From: Powellomyces hirtus
Lineage: Eukaryota > Chytridiomycota > Chytridiomycetes > Spizellomycetales > Powellomycetaceae
NCBI GenBank assembly: GCA_025526995.1
Contig: JAHLKG010000009.1
Span: 1,033,903-1,097,902, forward strand
DNA length: 64,000 bases
Direction: 5' to 3'
Both the position numbers and the translations under genes were made by a program. The notes under the pieces are model-generated. The model searched no databases, was not told the DNA's origin, and worked only from the letters and a program-made list of their open reading frames with translations. Shown one piece after another: positions 24,323 through 36,100 of the stretch (within the stretch, counting starts at the first letter, position 1; each line of letters begins with the position of its first letter).

Positions 24323-26251
24323 ATGTCCGGCCGCATACTCTCGAATGCTTTCAGAAGCACTGCACAGTCGTGCAGACGGACTCCTCTTACATGCAGTGCG
24401 TTCGGATTAGCCGTATCAGTCGCATGACTTTGGAAATGCAGAAATTTAAAGATTTTTTTTTGTTTTCAATAGCCGGCGCTCTCTGTGCCTCTGCCACCCG
24501 TGGGATTCAGACTGTGAGTGAATGGGCATTCTATGGCTTTGGAGCTGTTCTTTGGCGTTTTCCTGACCAAACATTTGCTTCTTCAGGGCACCCGCTCTCT
24601 CCTCACCCCTTCCGCCCGCGCCTCTCCCGCCCATACCTTTGCCCGCCCATCTCTAAATGGTGGGAAAGCAATGCGTGTTGAATGATCTTGCGAGCTTTGC
24701 ATCTTACCGCATGAATCATCTTTTCAGTGTTCCGGTCTATGGCGACTTTCTCGCGTACGAAGCCTCACGTGAACATCGGAACCATTGGTCACGTCGATCA
24801 CGGAAAGACCACCCTTACCGCCGCCATCACCAAAGGTAGGTTTGCCTGTCCGTGAAGCTTATGACGCTGATTGTGAATGAACAAAGACTGATGCTGTGTT
24901 ACCCAAAAGTTCTTGCCGAGAAGGGAGGAGCTGATTTCCGTGACTACGCCTCGATTGATAAGGCCCCGGAAGAACGTGCCCGTGGTATCACCATCTCCAC
25001 CACCCACGTCGAGTACGAGACTAATACTCGCCACTACGCCCACGTCGACTGTCCCGGACACGCGGATTATATCAAGAACATGATTACTGGAGCTGCTCAG
25101 ATGGTACCTACATCGTTAATTTTCTGGCGAATTTGCGGCGGCGGAAGCCTTGACACACATGGTTCTGAAATTTCTAGGACGGAGCTATCATCGTTGTGTC
25201 TGCCACCGACGGTCAAATGCCTCAGACTCGTGAGCACTTGCTTCTCGCCAAGCAGGTCGGAGTGTCCCGACTTGTTGTGTTTATCAACAAGGTCGACGCT
25301 GTGGATGACCAGGAAATGTTGGAGTTGGTACGTGGACCGCGTGCACGTCTAAAGGACTGTTTGGCGCAGCCCAGCTTATCGCATTGCGTTCTGAACAGGT
25401 GGAGATGGAAATGCGCGACTTACTGGGCGAGTACGGTTACGATGGTGAAGAGACCCCCATCGTCATGGGTTCGGCTCTGTGCGCTTTGGAGGACCGCGAG
25501 CCGGAGATTGGGCAGCAAGCTATTCTCAAGCTCATGCAAGCTGTCGATGACTACATTCCCACTCCCATCCGTGACCTCGAGAAGCCCTTCTTGATGCCTA
25601 TCGAGGACGTGTTCTCCATTGCTGGTCGTGGTACCGTCACCACTGGGTCCGTGGAGCGAGGATTCATCACCAAGGGTGCCGATGTGGAAATCATTGGTTA
25701 CGGAGAGACCATCAAGACCACTATCACTGGAGTTGAAATGTTCCACAAGGGTTAGTCAGAGATTGGTCGCGAGTGAACGTCGTTTGGATTCCGGTTCATT
25801 TCCTCACACGGGTGTTTGCTTGTCTATCATAGAGCTGGAGCGAGCTGAAGCAGGTGACAATGCTGGCTTGTTGTTGCGTGGATTGAAGCGCGACCAACTG
25901 CGTCGCGGTCAAGTCATTGCCAAGCCCGGCACCATCACTCCGCACAAAAAGTTCCTGTCTCAAATGTACATCCTCACCAAAGAAGAAGGAGGCCGTCACA
26001 CTCCCTTTGTGGAAAACTACAAGCCGCAGCTGTATGCCCGTACCATGGACGTGACTGCGGCCCTCCTGTGGCCCGACACGGACGCCGGCAAGGCTGCCCG
26101 CAACGAAGGCAAAATGATCATGCCCGGTGACAACGTGGAGCTCCTCATTGACCTGTCCACTTCGGTCGCGATTGACGAGGGCCTGCGATTCACGGTTCGT
26201 GAAGGAGGAAAGACTATCGGTACCGGTGTTGTCACCAAGATTCTCGAATAG
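24323..26251 (+). CDS. TUF1: Mitochondrial elongation factor Tu
   Basis: GTPase delivering aminoacyl-tRNA to the mitochondrial ribosome. Eight exons close in phase: 24323-24395, 24473-24513, 24587-24659, 24728-24835, 24910-25103, 25178-25327, 25399-25750 and 25833-26251, giving 469 aa. The first three exons and the start of the fourth encode an Arg/Ser/Thr-rich, acid-free presequence of about 65 residues ([19 protein letters not shown]...). The GTPase motifs are G1 [10 protein letters not shown]2 region ARGITI, G3 DCPGHADY and G4 NKVD. Domain II contains [13 protein letters not shown], and the protein ends with the bacterial-type [14 protein letters not shown]. The bacterial-like motifs separate it from cytosolic eEF1A. 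The upstream exons are assigned by phase and composition, the rest by strong similarity. Confidence 0.96.
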
Positions 26252-27779
26252 AGAAGGCGAAAGACAGATGTTTTACATATTCCTTTCGTTTTCGTTCTCG
26301 CTGGTGTGGGCGTTCGTTTTTATACCGCACTGTATTTGTATTTATGCGCTTTTGTTAATGTCTTGAACCTTTTTTTGCAAAAAACATCAACAACAACGAT
26401 CGTGCGTTTGGAAGGGGGATCGTGTAACTGGACTGCAAAAGGTACCAGAATGAATTTGAGGGGACATGCAGGGAGAGGGAATGCGAAGGCTCGAATCGAG
26501 TCCACAATCGGGGAAACGCGACAATACCCCCCACCCCCCCTTCCCGTCCCCTGCTACCGTTGAAGAACGGTGCATCCCATCAACGAATGTTTCACAAAAC
26601 TTGTCGGCATATCCCGGCAACAGCTTCTTGCCGTATAGATTCCCCATCAACCTTTTGTGAAAAATACCGTCGAATCTGGCATGATTCCCCATTTCTTCAA
26701 TTTTGCTAGCTCATTTATTGCTGAGGACAAAGCCATTCAGCATGCCTCTGACGTGCACGCTGTGCAGCCAGGATTTCACTCGGCATTTCTTAGACCAAGC
26801 TTTGACAACAAGTTTGAATGGTTTTATCCGCTCTGATATGCAACGCAAACCAAGGACAGCATCAGGTTGATAGTGGCAAGCTCGTGTTTCCAGTGTTTCC
26901 GATACTCTGCAGAGGGTTTCATGGCTGAGAGGACACCCATTGGCCACGCTTCTTATCTGCTGCACGAAATGAGATCCTACTCACTATCAGACGTGCACCA
27001 AGGGTCGGTCTAATCGGCGTCCTCAGAAAGCAACGAGAACTTGAGATCTTCCAAGCCGAATGCTTCTCAATCAGATGTTTGGCCACCATCCTATGACCCG
27101 TCCACGGCAGTGTGCCAAAGGCGTGATCCGCTCCCCACGCAGGGCGCCGACGTACTTACTGCCTACTCCCCGCATCGCAACCACCCCCACTTGCCGCCTC
27201 GACCACTCATCCCCGCAGTTCCCGCTCTACATCTGCAATCGGGCGAGCAAACGTGATGGCGAACGCCGTTATTGTTATGGTTGGATTTGCACTTTTTGAT
27301 TTCTGTAGGACCGCGCGATATCAAAGTTTTTCAAAGCAGCCTCGACCTCCGCCAGCAACGCGCCCGCGCCCGCGTCGGGTTCATGGTGAGCATAGGGCAA
27401 TTGAGCGCGGTGGAAGACGGGAGTGGGACAGAGGAGTGTTGCTGTTTGCCGTTGGTGCTGGCCGATAGTAATTTTTGAGAGAGAATGTCGACGCTCTGAT
27501 GATTGATCAAGGGCAGAAAGGAGATGTGGCGATCAACGAAAAAAAAAATCAAAAACTCTATCAAAGTTCATGTCCTTGTCATATTCCGCCGCTACAGTGG
27601 AGTGTCAAAAGCAGCCGATGTAGGTCGCGTTTTTGACAGTTTTCCTGGGGCGCGCCTAACGTACTGTACGGTAATCCATCATCGCGAAAGCAGTCTCTTC
27701 GGTGATCCCGCAAAGTGCATCATCGGACGCTGCCAAAGAACGAATTGCAAATGCAAGAAGGAAAAAAGCAAAAGCAAGG
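26252..27779. other. 1.5 kb without a supported gene
   Basis: The 3' region of EF-Tu is followed by sequence in which all frames are short and lack codon bias or motifs. A C-rich run lies at 26528-26549 and an A-run at 27539-27548. Nothing further is seen before the tRNA. Confidence 0.5.
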
Positions 27780-27850
27780 GGTCCCGCCGGGGCTTGAACC
27801 CGGGACCTCCTGCACCCGAAGCAGGAATCGTGCCACTAGACCACGGGACG
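27780..27850 (-). tRNA. tRNA-Pro, anticodon CGG
   Basis: Reading the minus strand, a full cloverleaf is visible: acceptor stem GTCCCG pairing with CGGGAC, D-arm GTCTAGTGGCACGAT, anticodon stem CCTGC/GCAGG around the loop TTCGGGT (anticodon CGG, codon CCG), variable AGGTC, and T-arm CCGGG-TTCAAGC-CCCGG. Box A and box B sequences fit RNA polymerase III use, and T-runs follow the 3' end. If the acceptor stem is taken as seven pairs, the outermost pair would be C:C. No intron is present. Confidence 0.93.
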
Positions 27851-27875
27851 TTTTTTTATATCTAAAGGGTTCTTA

Positions 27876-27904
27876 GCAAGATCATGCCACTAGACCATGG
27901 GACG
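27876..27904 (-). pseudogene. 5' half of tRNA-Pro (acceptor strand, D-arm), broken duplicate
   Basis: On the minus strand, 29 bases reproduce the first part of the neighbouring tRNA-Pro (CGTCCC, then GGTCTAGTGGCA and GATC) with a few substitutions, then similarity stops before the anticodon. It lies 25 bp upstream of the intact tRNA in the same orientation. It contains box A but no box B, anticodon or T-arm, so it cannot encode a tRNA. Confidence 0.8.
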
Positions 27905-28475
27905 GCATGAATGCAGTGTGTGCACCTCAGCGGAATCCTATCGTCCCGACATGTGTTATCTGAAAGTGTTCTCAGCTGGCTTGTAAGAGAATAGCCTGCC
28001 CGCCCTCATTTACCTTCAATCAAAACGGTGGTCGCTCTCCAGGTTCCGGGATGCCCCGGGATGGTCACAATTGAGGTCGCACCGTATTGATCCCTGATGA
28101 AAATTGCTCCACTTGGCCAGAAATACGAAGCCATAAAAAGCAAGGACTTGTCTGTGTGGAAAGAGTACTGCTTTCGCGTCATTGAAATACGCAGGCAGAG
28201 ATTATGAAAGAGGCAGAAAGCGGCCTGTCGGACTGATAGGATGACGCCGCTTCACGGTCGCCCCAGTGTCGGAAGCCTATGGCTCGCGCAGGTAGCGGCA
28301 TTTCGCAATCGTAAAGAGAGGTCGGCGCGCAGCCGATATCCCTGAAGGAACGGCTTGTCGGCGGGTGGCTACCGCCATCGTGAAGCGACCGTTCTATCAC
28401 ACAAGGTTTCATGGTTATAACCAAGATACTATGTACATACCCAAACGGGCGGTGGGATATATATATCTTCCAGCA
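27905..28475. other. Intergenic region, no gene seen
   Basis: About 570 bp. Short ORFs on both strands have no recognisable feature. An ATATATAT stretch occurs near 28460. Confidence 0.45.
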
Positions 28476-28961
28476 CTAATGCCTATCTATCAAATGCTCC
28501 GCAACCGCCTTCCAATCCGTCCACGGCTGCGTGTCTGTCTCCCTATCCACACCACATTTTGGGCATCCAAAACCGCCATTCCCACTACTAGGTCCGGCGC
28601 CCGCTCTCAACAGGGCCAACTCTCTCTCAACGTCTCTAATGGCGTCCATTTCATGTTCATTGTACTCGTCGTCGGCATACATGTCGTCGAGTTTTTGTTC
28701 AAGGAAGGCGACGGCGGCGGCAATGTCGGCGAGCACAGCTTCGGCGTCCCGGACCTTGCGCGCGCGGTCTGGGTCCACGAACGAGGAGGGGGAAGAAGAG
28801 GAAGGGGATAGTGTGGAGGATGTGGTTGGGGACCGGGAGGAGAACAGTGGCATGAGTTTCAGGTACCGATGTGAGGCGGGTGTTGGTGGCATGTGGGTGG
28901 AGGAAGCCGTGGAATGGCGGGAGGATTTGTGCACGTAGAGCGGCAGTAGTTGTTGAAGCAT
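28476..28961 (-). CDS. Hypothetical 161 aa protein with helical acidic region and CPKC motif
   Basis: Single exon from ATG at 28961 to the stop at 28476. The N-terminus (MLQQLLPLYVHKSSRHS) is basic and amphipathic, then there is a Ser/Pro/Thr stretch. The central part is helix-rich and charged (RARKVRDAEAVLADIAAAV, FLEQKLDDMYADDEY, AIRDVERELALLRAG), suggesting a short coiled coil. The C-terminus has a GCPKCG pair and then DWKAVAEHLIDRH, where Cys-Cys plus His-His could form a small zinc site. I do not recognise a family. The composition and consistent helical pattern favour a real gene, but there is no conserved neighbour or domain to confirm it. Confidence 0.5.
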   Translation of the reverse strand: MLQQLLPLYVHKSSRHSTASSTHMPPTPASHRYLKLMPLFSSRSPTTSSTLSPSSSSPSSFVDPDRARKVRDAEAVLADIAAAVAFLEQKLDDMYADDEYNEHEMDAIRDVERELALLRAGAGPSSGNGGFGCPKCGVDRETDTQPWTDWKAVAEHLIDRH

Positions 28962-29552
28962 TTTGGGTGCGATTGTTTGTGGGTTTCTTGGGGTGCTGGG
29001 CGAGCTGTTTCTTCTTTGTTACTAACCCTAACCCTAAGTCTCTACTGCTCAGCTGTTGCTGTTAAGAAAGGTGTGATAACCAAAAAAAGCAGGTCCGACC
29101 CGCCCCACACGAGATTTCAATCAAGATATGGTCATTGGCCAACCTGTTACAGAAGTACAGAAGTGAGGGGTTACGGTGCACACATACGTGGCCGTGCGGA
29201 TTCTTTTGCGGTTTCTTGTGTGCGCTGAGCGCTAAAGCTGGTACAAATTTGATCTGTGGCAGTCAGTGCCTTCCAAAGTGGGATAAGACAATCACGTGGA
29301 CGGCTTATGGGGTCCGTTGAACCTTCCCCATCATCGCGTCAATTCTTCCTAATGTCATCGAGCGTCGCCAACACGAAGCAGAGATCCGTTCAGTCTCAAA
29401 CTCTTCATTAATTTATATAACTATTGGGCGGGGAAGCAAAGCCTCCGTTCACTCTCAGAATCTTCATTATTATGTATAAATATTGCCCGAGGATTTGTTC
29501 ATGCGATCAAAATTATTCCTTCACTATTTCCCCTTGTTTTTCTCCTTCTTTT
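28962..29552. other. Intergenic region containing a short interstitial telomere-like repeat
   Basis: About 590 bp. CTAACCCTAACCCTAA at 29022-29037 is two and a half telomere units. A near-repeat of about 50 bp occurs around 29380-29420 and 29430-29480 (both contain CAAAGCCTCCGTTCA/GATCCGTTCAGTCTCA, then CTCTTCATTA or TCTTCATTA followed by TATAA). No gene supported. Confidence 0.5.
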
Positions 29553-31779
29553 CTATGCCTCGATGGCGGGCCGGGGTCGGCTGCTGACTTTCAACACCAT
29601 CTCATCGCCAATGTCCGATATCGCTTGAAGGGCATACGTGAGATCTTCGATGGTGTGGGCGGCGGAAAGACAGAATCTGACTCTGCTCGTGATGATGGGG
29701 GTGGCAGGGTATCCGACGACAACGACCGCAATGCCGCGCTTGAGCATTTCACGGGAAAAGGCAGGGATTTTCGCCGGGTGAAAGAGGAGGAGGGGCACGA
29801 CGGGGGAATCCATGTCGCCATAAACGATAAAGCCCAGGTTGCGCAGACCCTGCGAGAAGAAGCGAGCGTTGCGGGCGAGTTGGGCAATTCGGGTGCGGCC
29901 TTCGTCGCCGCCTTCTTCGCCCGAGATGATGCGGAGGGACGTGTGGATCTGTTGGAGGACAGGTGGCGTGATGGCTTCCGAGTAGACGGACGAGTAGTTG
30001 TGGAGGCGGATTACATCAATGATATCTTTGCGACCAGCAATGTAACCACCGGAGGCGCCAAAGGATTTGGTGAAGGTACCCATCATAATGTCCACGTCGG
30101 CGGGGTCCACGCCAAAGTAGTCGCAGATTCCGCGGCCATTGGGTCCCATGGCCCCAATAGAGTGAGCTTCGTCCAGATACAGGTAGGTCTGCGGAAAGTT
30201 CAAGCATGAGAAATTCCCTACTCGTTTGGATGCTTATACGCAAAGTCCAACGTCGAGATGTCTCCGCTCACCTTGTATTTCTTTTTCAAAGCGACGATCT
30301 CCGGCAGCGCACAAATGCTGCCTTCCATCGAATACAGTCCTTCCACGATGATCAAAATCTTCTTCCAGGGACGGTGAGTCCGTGGTTGACCATGCGCGAT
30401 TGATTTGCGCAAGACGGCTTCAAGATCCTTGGAATCTGGCGAAATGAAATAAAATACACGAGTTCTAGCAACTCCACAGGTCGGGCGAGAAGGACTGATC
30501 GCATTCGGGAGAACCACTTCTGGCTAATCCTTACCATTGTGCTTAAAAGTCTTGATGGTGGCGCCTGATATTCTAGCTCCATAAATCAAAGACGAATGGT
30601 TCAACTCATCAGACAGGATGAGACAGCCCTTCTGAACCAGCGCCGGAATGGTGGTAGAATTGGTGGCGAATCCCATGCTGACAATCATCGAATCTTCAGT
30701 GCCAATGAAACGAGCGACCAAGGCCTCGGTCTCGAGGTGCAGTTCAAAAGTTCCGGCTTCCATGCGACTGCTGCAGGTTCCGACGCCCCATTTTCTTACA
30801 GATGCTTCGACGGCATCGGCGCATGGCCCTTCGCTCTGCGCAAAACCAAGGTAGTTATAGGATGCCAGATTCAGAACCTCGGTGGTCTTTCCGGTGAAGC
30901 TATAAGTCAAGGAATTAGAGTAACGGTGAGCACGCGGTTTGCATACCATGGAGAAAAGCTTCAGAGACATACGTGTAAGTCTTGTTGAAATCGTTGGTCT
31001 CCCGATCCAGTAAGTGCACGGTTCTTCCTGGGACCTTGGTGATGGGTCGGTTGAACACGTCCCGGATGCGCATGTAGAGACGGCGGTGATAGAAGGTGTC
31101 AAATCCAGAACTCAGCGATGCATAGCCCTACACGCCAGGCGTAGCAAGGGAAGGGTAAGCATTGGGGGAGAAAGAGAGGGAAGCTTCGGTTCAAGGAAAA
31201 TGGAATAGTTCTTCTGCCTAACTCTGCCCCTTCCTTGACCATCTATCCCGCCTCGCTTCGCTCGGCCTCTCCCAGCTTCGCTCCCCATCCCTTCGCTCTG
31301 CTCGGATTCCGCAGCCATCTTTCCCACTACCTCGCTTCACTCGGCCTCGCCCAGCCCCGCTCCACAGTTCCTCGCTCTGCTCGGACCACGCTCGCCCTGC
31401 TTGGACCACGCTCGACCTGCTTGGACCACGCTCTCCCTTGCTCGGGACTACTTACATTTTGAGCCTGCAAGTGCCTGTATTCGTGCTTTTTAAATCTCAT
31501 TCCAAAAAAGTCACGGATATGACCAAAGATGATGAGAAAAAAATAACTCATGTAGGTGGTGATGAGCACTCCGATGGGGGTATCTTCGATCAGATGGTCG
31601 GTAGATTTCTCGAGAGCGGCGTTGGGATCACCTCCATCGTGAGCAGTAGTAGTTGTTGTTCCACGGTACAATGCGGGGGGCGTGTGGTGGTGGTCGTCGC
31701 CGGCAGGTTTGTGCATGATGTCGGCCGAGGATATGGGAGGACGGGAGGAGTCAAAATGAGCTCGTTTGCCTTTGCCCAT
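29553..31779 (-). CDS. LCB2: Serine palmitoyltransferase catalytic subunit 2 (LCB2)
   Basis: PLP enzyme that condenses L-serine with palmitoyl-CoA, the first step of sphingolipid synthesis, at the ER with LCB1. Exons 31779-31456, 31127-30973, 30899-30535, 30435-30272 and 30188-29553 close to 547 aa. The N-terminal exon carries the single membrane segment ([19 protein letters not shown]). The core has [61 protein letters not shown], and the PLP-lysine motif [13 protein letters not shown], followed by [13 protein letters not shown] and the C-terminal [15 protein letters not shown]2, not LCB1, is indicated by the PLP lysine. Intron 1 is 328 bp and repeat-rich, unlike every other intron here. Divergent from the ABC transporter. 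Confidence 0.96.
31249..31440. repeat. Imperfect GC-rich tandem repeats inside LCB2 intron 1
   Basis: Two copies of about 55 bp starting CTCGCTTCGCTCGGCCTC / CTCGCTTCACTCGGCCTC (31249 and 31331, period about 82 bp) are followed by three copies of a 20 bp unit built on GGACCACGCTCGNCCTGCTT (31381-31440). All lie within the intron. Confidence 0.75.
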
Positions 31780-33113
31780 TTTGGTGTGGAGAGGGTGTAA
31801 AAAAGTGCGTATGTGCGAAATTGGGTCGGAGTGGGGTAGTCTGTATCAGGGTTCAAGACGACGACAGCGGAGGGACAATATTCTTCGTGTGCGTGTGTGG
31901 TGTGTGTGGTGCGAATCAATATATCATCTGGACGTATCGATTGAGCAAGACGAGACAAAACCCAGGGCGAGATATAACAGAACAGCAGACCAGGCTTGTC
32001 GTCGTCGTCGTTGCCGTTGTCGTTGTGGTCGTCGTCGTTCGGGCAGACGGCAAGTTCAAGCCCGTGTCCGTGGCAGTGCGATTTTTGGCGTGATTAATCA
32101 ATCCATTGGGGCCGGCCGAACGAACAGACCGAACTAAATCCAACCGCTGATCCAACCGTACTATATGTAAGCCGCAACATTCTTCATCTTTTCGCGCCAT
32201 CCTTCTGCTAGGCGCATCACGTGCCACTAGCGATCACCCTAAGGAAAGGATGGGATTGCCCGATTGCACAGTGACTGACTGACTGATTTGACAGACTTGA
32301 CTTTCTACAGTGGCTGAAGTGACTGAAGTGACTGATGGTTCCACGGTCTTTTGCTTGCTCCCGACATCTTCCGTATTCGAGTACCAATCAACTCTCATCC
32401 ATCAAATTTGTGCTCCTTGGCACTTGCACGTTGAAGTCAACCAAATTGTTAACCATCCACGTCTATCGATACAAGGGAATGAGTCGGCGAACTTGCCACG
32501 TATGTATCATAATTATAAACGACGGAGACATGCAACCCGTGTTTCCACGCCCTTTATCTCTTACGCAACGGCTCCATAGCGCGTGCAAGGAAATCGCGCG
32601 ACACGCCCACCACAACATACGAGCGAATGCTGGCTTGTCCACCACCGAGCGCGTGCCACGACCGAGTGCAAAAATGCAGCGTTTTTCCCTCGTCTGTCGC
32701 GCGTTGAAAAACTCACCGAAACCTCCGAAAAGTAACATGATGATGATGATGTGGAGAGTGAATAATGAACAAGGTGGAGGAGGAAAGAGAAAAGAAAAGA
32801 GAAAGAAAAAGGGGGACTGACTACCTGCCTGCAAGAACTCTCCACACAAATAAGCCTTGTAAAATTCTTCAGCCCGCTCCCTAAAAAGCAAAAAGCAAAT
32901 TGATCGCCCCCCCTCGTCTTCACACTCGCAACTTGCAAGCAAGGAAGCTGCAATAACAATTCCAGTTGTCACTCGTCGACATACAATACCCTTTGACGGG
33001 TCTTCTCTCTCCACACGCTCTTGCCCGCACGTTTCCGCTCGCGCATTTCAGTGCCTGTCGGGGTTTACCATCCACCTCCCGCCTCGTTGGTGTCAGCCAC
33101 ACACGACACACAA
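31780..33113. promoter_or_regulatory. Divergent 1.3 kb region between LCB2 and the ABC transporter
   Basis: No gene supported. It holds CGT/CGTCGT simple repeats at 32000-32040, a GACTGACTGACTGATTTGACAG stretch near 32272-32293 with several GACTGAAGT-type copies after it, and a purine-rich run at 32775-32815. Promoters of both flanking genes must lie here; the size is unusual for this gene-dense stretch. Confidence 0.45.
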
Positions 33114-36100
33114 ATGTCGTCCAACAACAAGCAAGAGCATGAGTCTTTCGAGCTGCCCCTCCACCAGGAGTTGGCCGTGACCGACAACAAGAACGCCACC
33201 GTCTTTGACGTGCCCGTTGTCGCTGGCGGCGAGGTCAACGCTGCTGCCGCTGCCGCTCAAGAACTGGCGACAACAACCACCAAAGGCGGCAAAGAAGGCG
33301 ACAAGAAGAAGGAGGACGAACCCAAGGTTTCCTACGGACAGTTGTTCCGATATGCCACCCCGTTCGACAAGATGCTCATGGTGCTTGGAAGTATCGCCGC
33401 TCTGGCCCACGGAACGGGAATGCCGCTCATGACCATTGTCTTTTGTAAGTATTTGGAGAACTGGGAAATATATCCGGGAGAACTGTCCGCGGAAACAGGA
33501 AGAGGCTCTACTGTATACCCGCAGAAGTACATCAGGGTTCTCCTGGCGCAAGAGGAGTTCGCATCCGCGGTTGGTGCCCGGAGCGAAGCGGAGGAGAATT
33601 TCAACCGAATGTAGCCCTATTTCAACATTTTTGCTTACGATTTACCCATCGGAGCGAAATGATGTTTAGTTTCTATTCATCCGTGTCGTGCCTTTCTCTA
33701 ACTCTATGTCTTTATCTCTCCCTCTCTCGCCTCTGATAGCCGACATCATCGGATCTTTCTTTGCCCCAGTAGTTGTCGAGGAGGACGTGAACGACAGTGC
33801 CCGCAAGGCATGCATCTACTTTGTCATCCTGGCCGTCGGCCTCTTCGCCCTTGCGTATGCCCAGATGAGCTTGTGGATGATTGCTGGCGAGAATCAGGCC
33901 AAGCGCATCCGTGAACTATACTTCAAAGCTCTCCTCCGTCAAGACATTGCGTGGTTCGACAATGTGTCTACTGGCGAGCTGACCACCCGCATGATCGCCG
34001 ACACCACGATGATCCAGGAGGGTATCAGCGAAAAGGTCGGCCTGATCCTCCAATTCGTCTGCACGTTCATCTCGGGTTTCGTCATTGCCTACATTAAAGG
34101 CTGGCGCTTGGCACTCGTCCTCACCGGGTGTTTGCCCCTCCTCGTCGGGGCCGCCATCATCATGACTCAGGCGCTGGCGGCGGGTTCGAAATCTGGCAAC
34201 ACCGCCTACGCCGCCGCTGGCGGTGTTGCGCAGCAGGTCCTGTCCGGCATCCGAACCGTCGTTGCCTTTGGTGGCGAGAAACGCTCCATCGACCGCTACT
34301 CGCTCCTCTTGGGACATGCCGAAAAGAAGGCCATCAAAAGCAGCATTATTGGAGGTCTCGGCATCGGGTTCATCCAGCTGATCATCTTCTCCGTTTACTC
34401 GATGGCCTTCTGGTACGGCGCCCGTCAGATCCGTGCCGGCCTTATGACGGGTCAGGAAGTTCTCAACACCTTCTTTTCCCTCATCATTGGAGCCTTCTCT
34501 CTCGGTCAAGCCATGCCTAGTTTCACCTCCCTGGCAAGCGCCCAGGGTGCCGCCTTCAAGGTCTTCAACACCATCGACCGCACCTCCCCTATCGATGCCT
34601 CTAATCCAGGCGGCCAGAGGCCCGCCAAAGTGAATGGCGACATCGTCTTCAAGAACATCGACTTCCACTACCCTTCGCGCCCGGACGTGCCCATCCTCAA
34701 GGGCTTTTCGCTGGACGTCAAGGCCGGATCTACCGTCGCTCTCGTCGGATCCTCTGGATCAGGCAAATCCACCATCGTTAAATTGGTTGAACGCTTCTAC
34801 AACCCCGTCGCTGGTTCCATCACCCTCGATGGCATCGAACTCTCCGACCTCAACGTCACCTGGCTTCGTCAGCAAATTGGAATCGTGTCGCAGGAACCCA
34901 CCCTCTTCGACACCTCAATCCGCCAGAACTTGCTCTACGGTCTCCGTGACGATGCGTCAAAGTATTCCACCGAAGAGCTTGACAAGATGGTCGAAAATGC
35001 CTGTCGCGTCGCTAATGCGTGGGAATTCATTCAGTCGTTGCCGCAGGGCGTCAACACCTCTGTCGGCGAATCCGGTGGCATGCTCTCGGGAGGCCAGAAG
35101 CAGAGAATTGCTATTGCTCGTATGGTCATGCGCGACCCCCGCATCGTTCTCCTGGACGAAGCCACGAGTGCCCTTGACACGGAATCGGAACGATTGGTCC
35201 AGGGCGCCCTCGAAAGCGCATCCGCAGGACGCACGACCATTGTCATTGCCCATCGTCTGTCCACCATCAAGAACGCTGACAAGATCGTCGTCATGTCGCA
35301 GGGCGAGATTGTCGAGACCGGCACCCACGATTCCCTCATTGCCGAGCAAGGCGTCTACTACGGACTCGTCGAAGCACAACGTCTCCGTGGCGCCGACCAC
35401 AGCAGGCAAGGTAGCGACGAGGCGGACAGCATTGAAGAACCGGAAATTGTCGACAATACCGTCGCTGCACCGGCCTTCCGTGCTCCGGGCGATGCCCAAG
35501 TCACTCTCGATCTCGGAAGCGACCGGCCGCCCGCCCCACAGCGCGGCGAATCGCTCGGCCGCAAGTCTTCGCTCGCTCGCAAATCCTCCGTCAAGGTCGC
35601 CACCCTGGACCGCAAAAACTCGCTCAAAGTGAACAAGATCACAGAAGAAGAACAGGCTGAAGCCGAGCGCGCCGCCCTCCTGAAACGCAAGGTGGATGTT
35701 ATGCGTCTCGTCCGAATGAACAAACCCGAATGGCCCATCATGATTTTCGGTATCATCTGCGCTCTCGGAACCGGCGCCGTCATGCCCGCGTTCGCTTACA
35801 TATTTTCCCAGATCCTCACCGTGTTTGGCCTCGCCGAGGTCGATCCCCCGGAAATGACCCGCCGCGCCAACCTCTGGGCACTTGGGTTCCTCGGCCTCGC
35901 CATTGCTGCATTCCTCGCCCAGTTCCTTCAAATCGCACTCCTCCGCATCGCCGGTGACAAACTCACCACCCGTCTCCGGGTGGATTCATTCAGCGCCCTC
36001 GTCCGCCAGGAAATTGGCTACTTCGATGAAGATAATAACAACACGGGCGCCCTCACCGGCAAGCTCGCTGAAGACGCCACTCTAGTCCAAGGTCTGACCG

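Noticed and set aside
28179..28424. 81-codon minus-strand ORF near the tRNA
   Set aside because: No start context, no bias and no motif; it lies in otherwise empty DNA.
33916..35931. Long minus-strand ORFs (250 and 324 codons) opposite the ABC transporter
   Set aside because: Antisense frames produced by the GC-rich third positions of the transporter gene.
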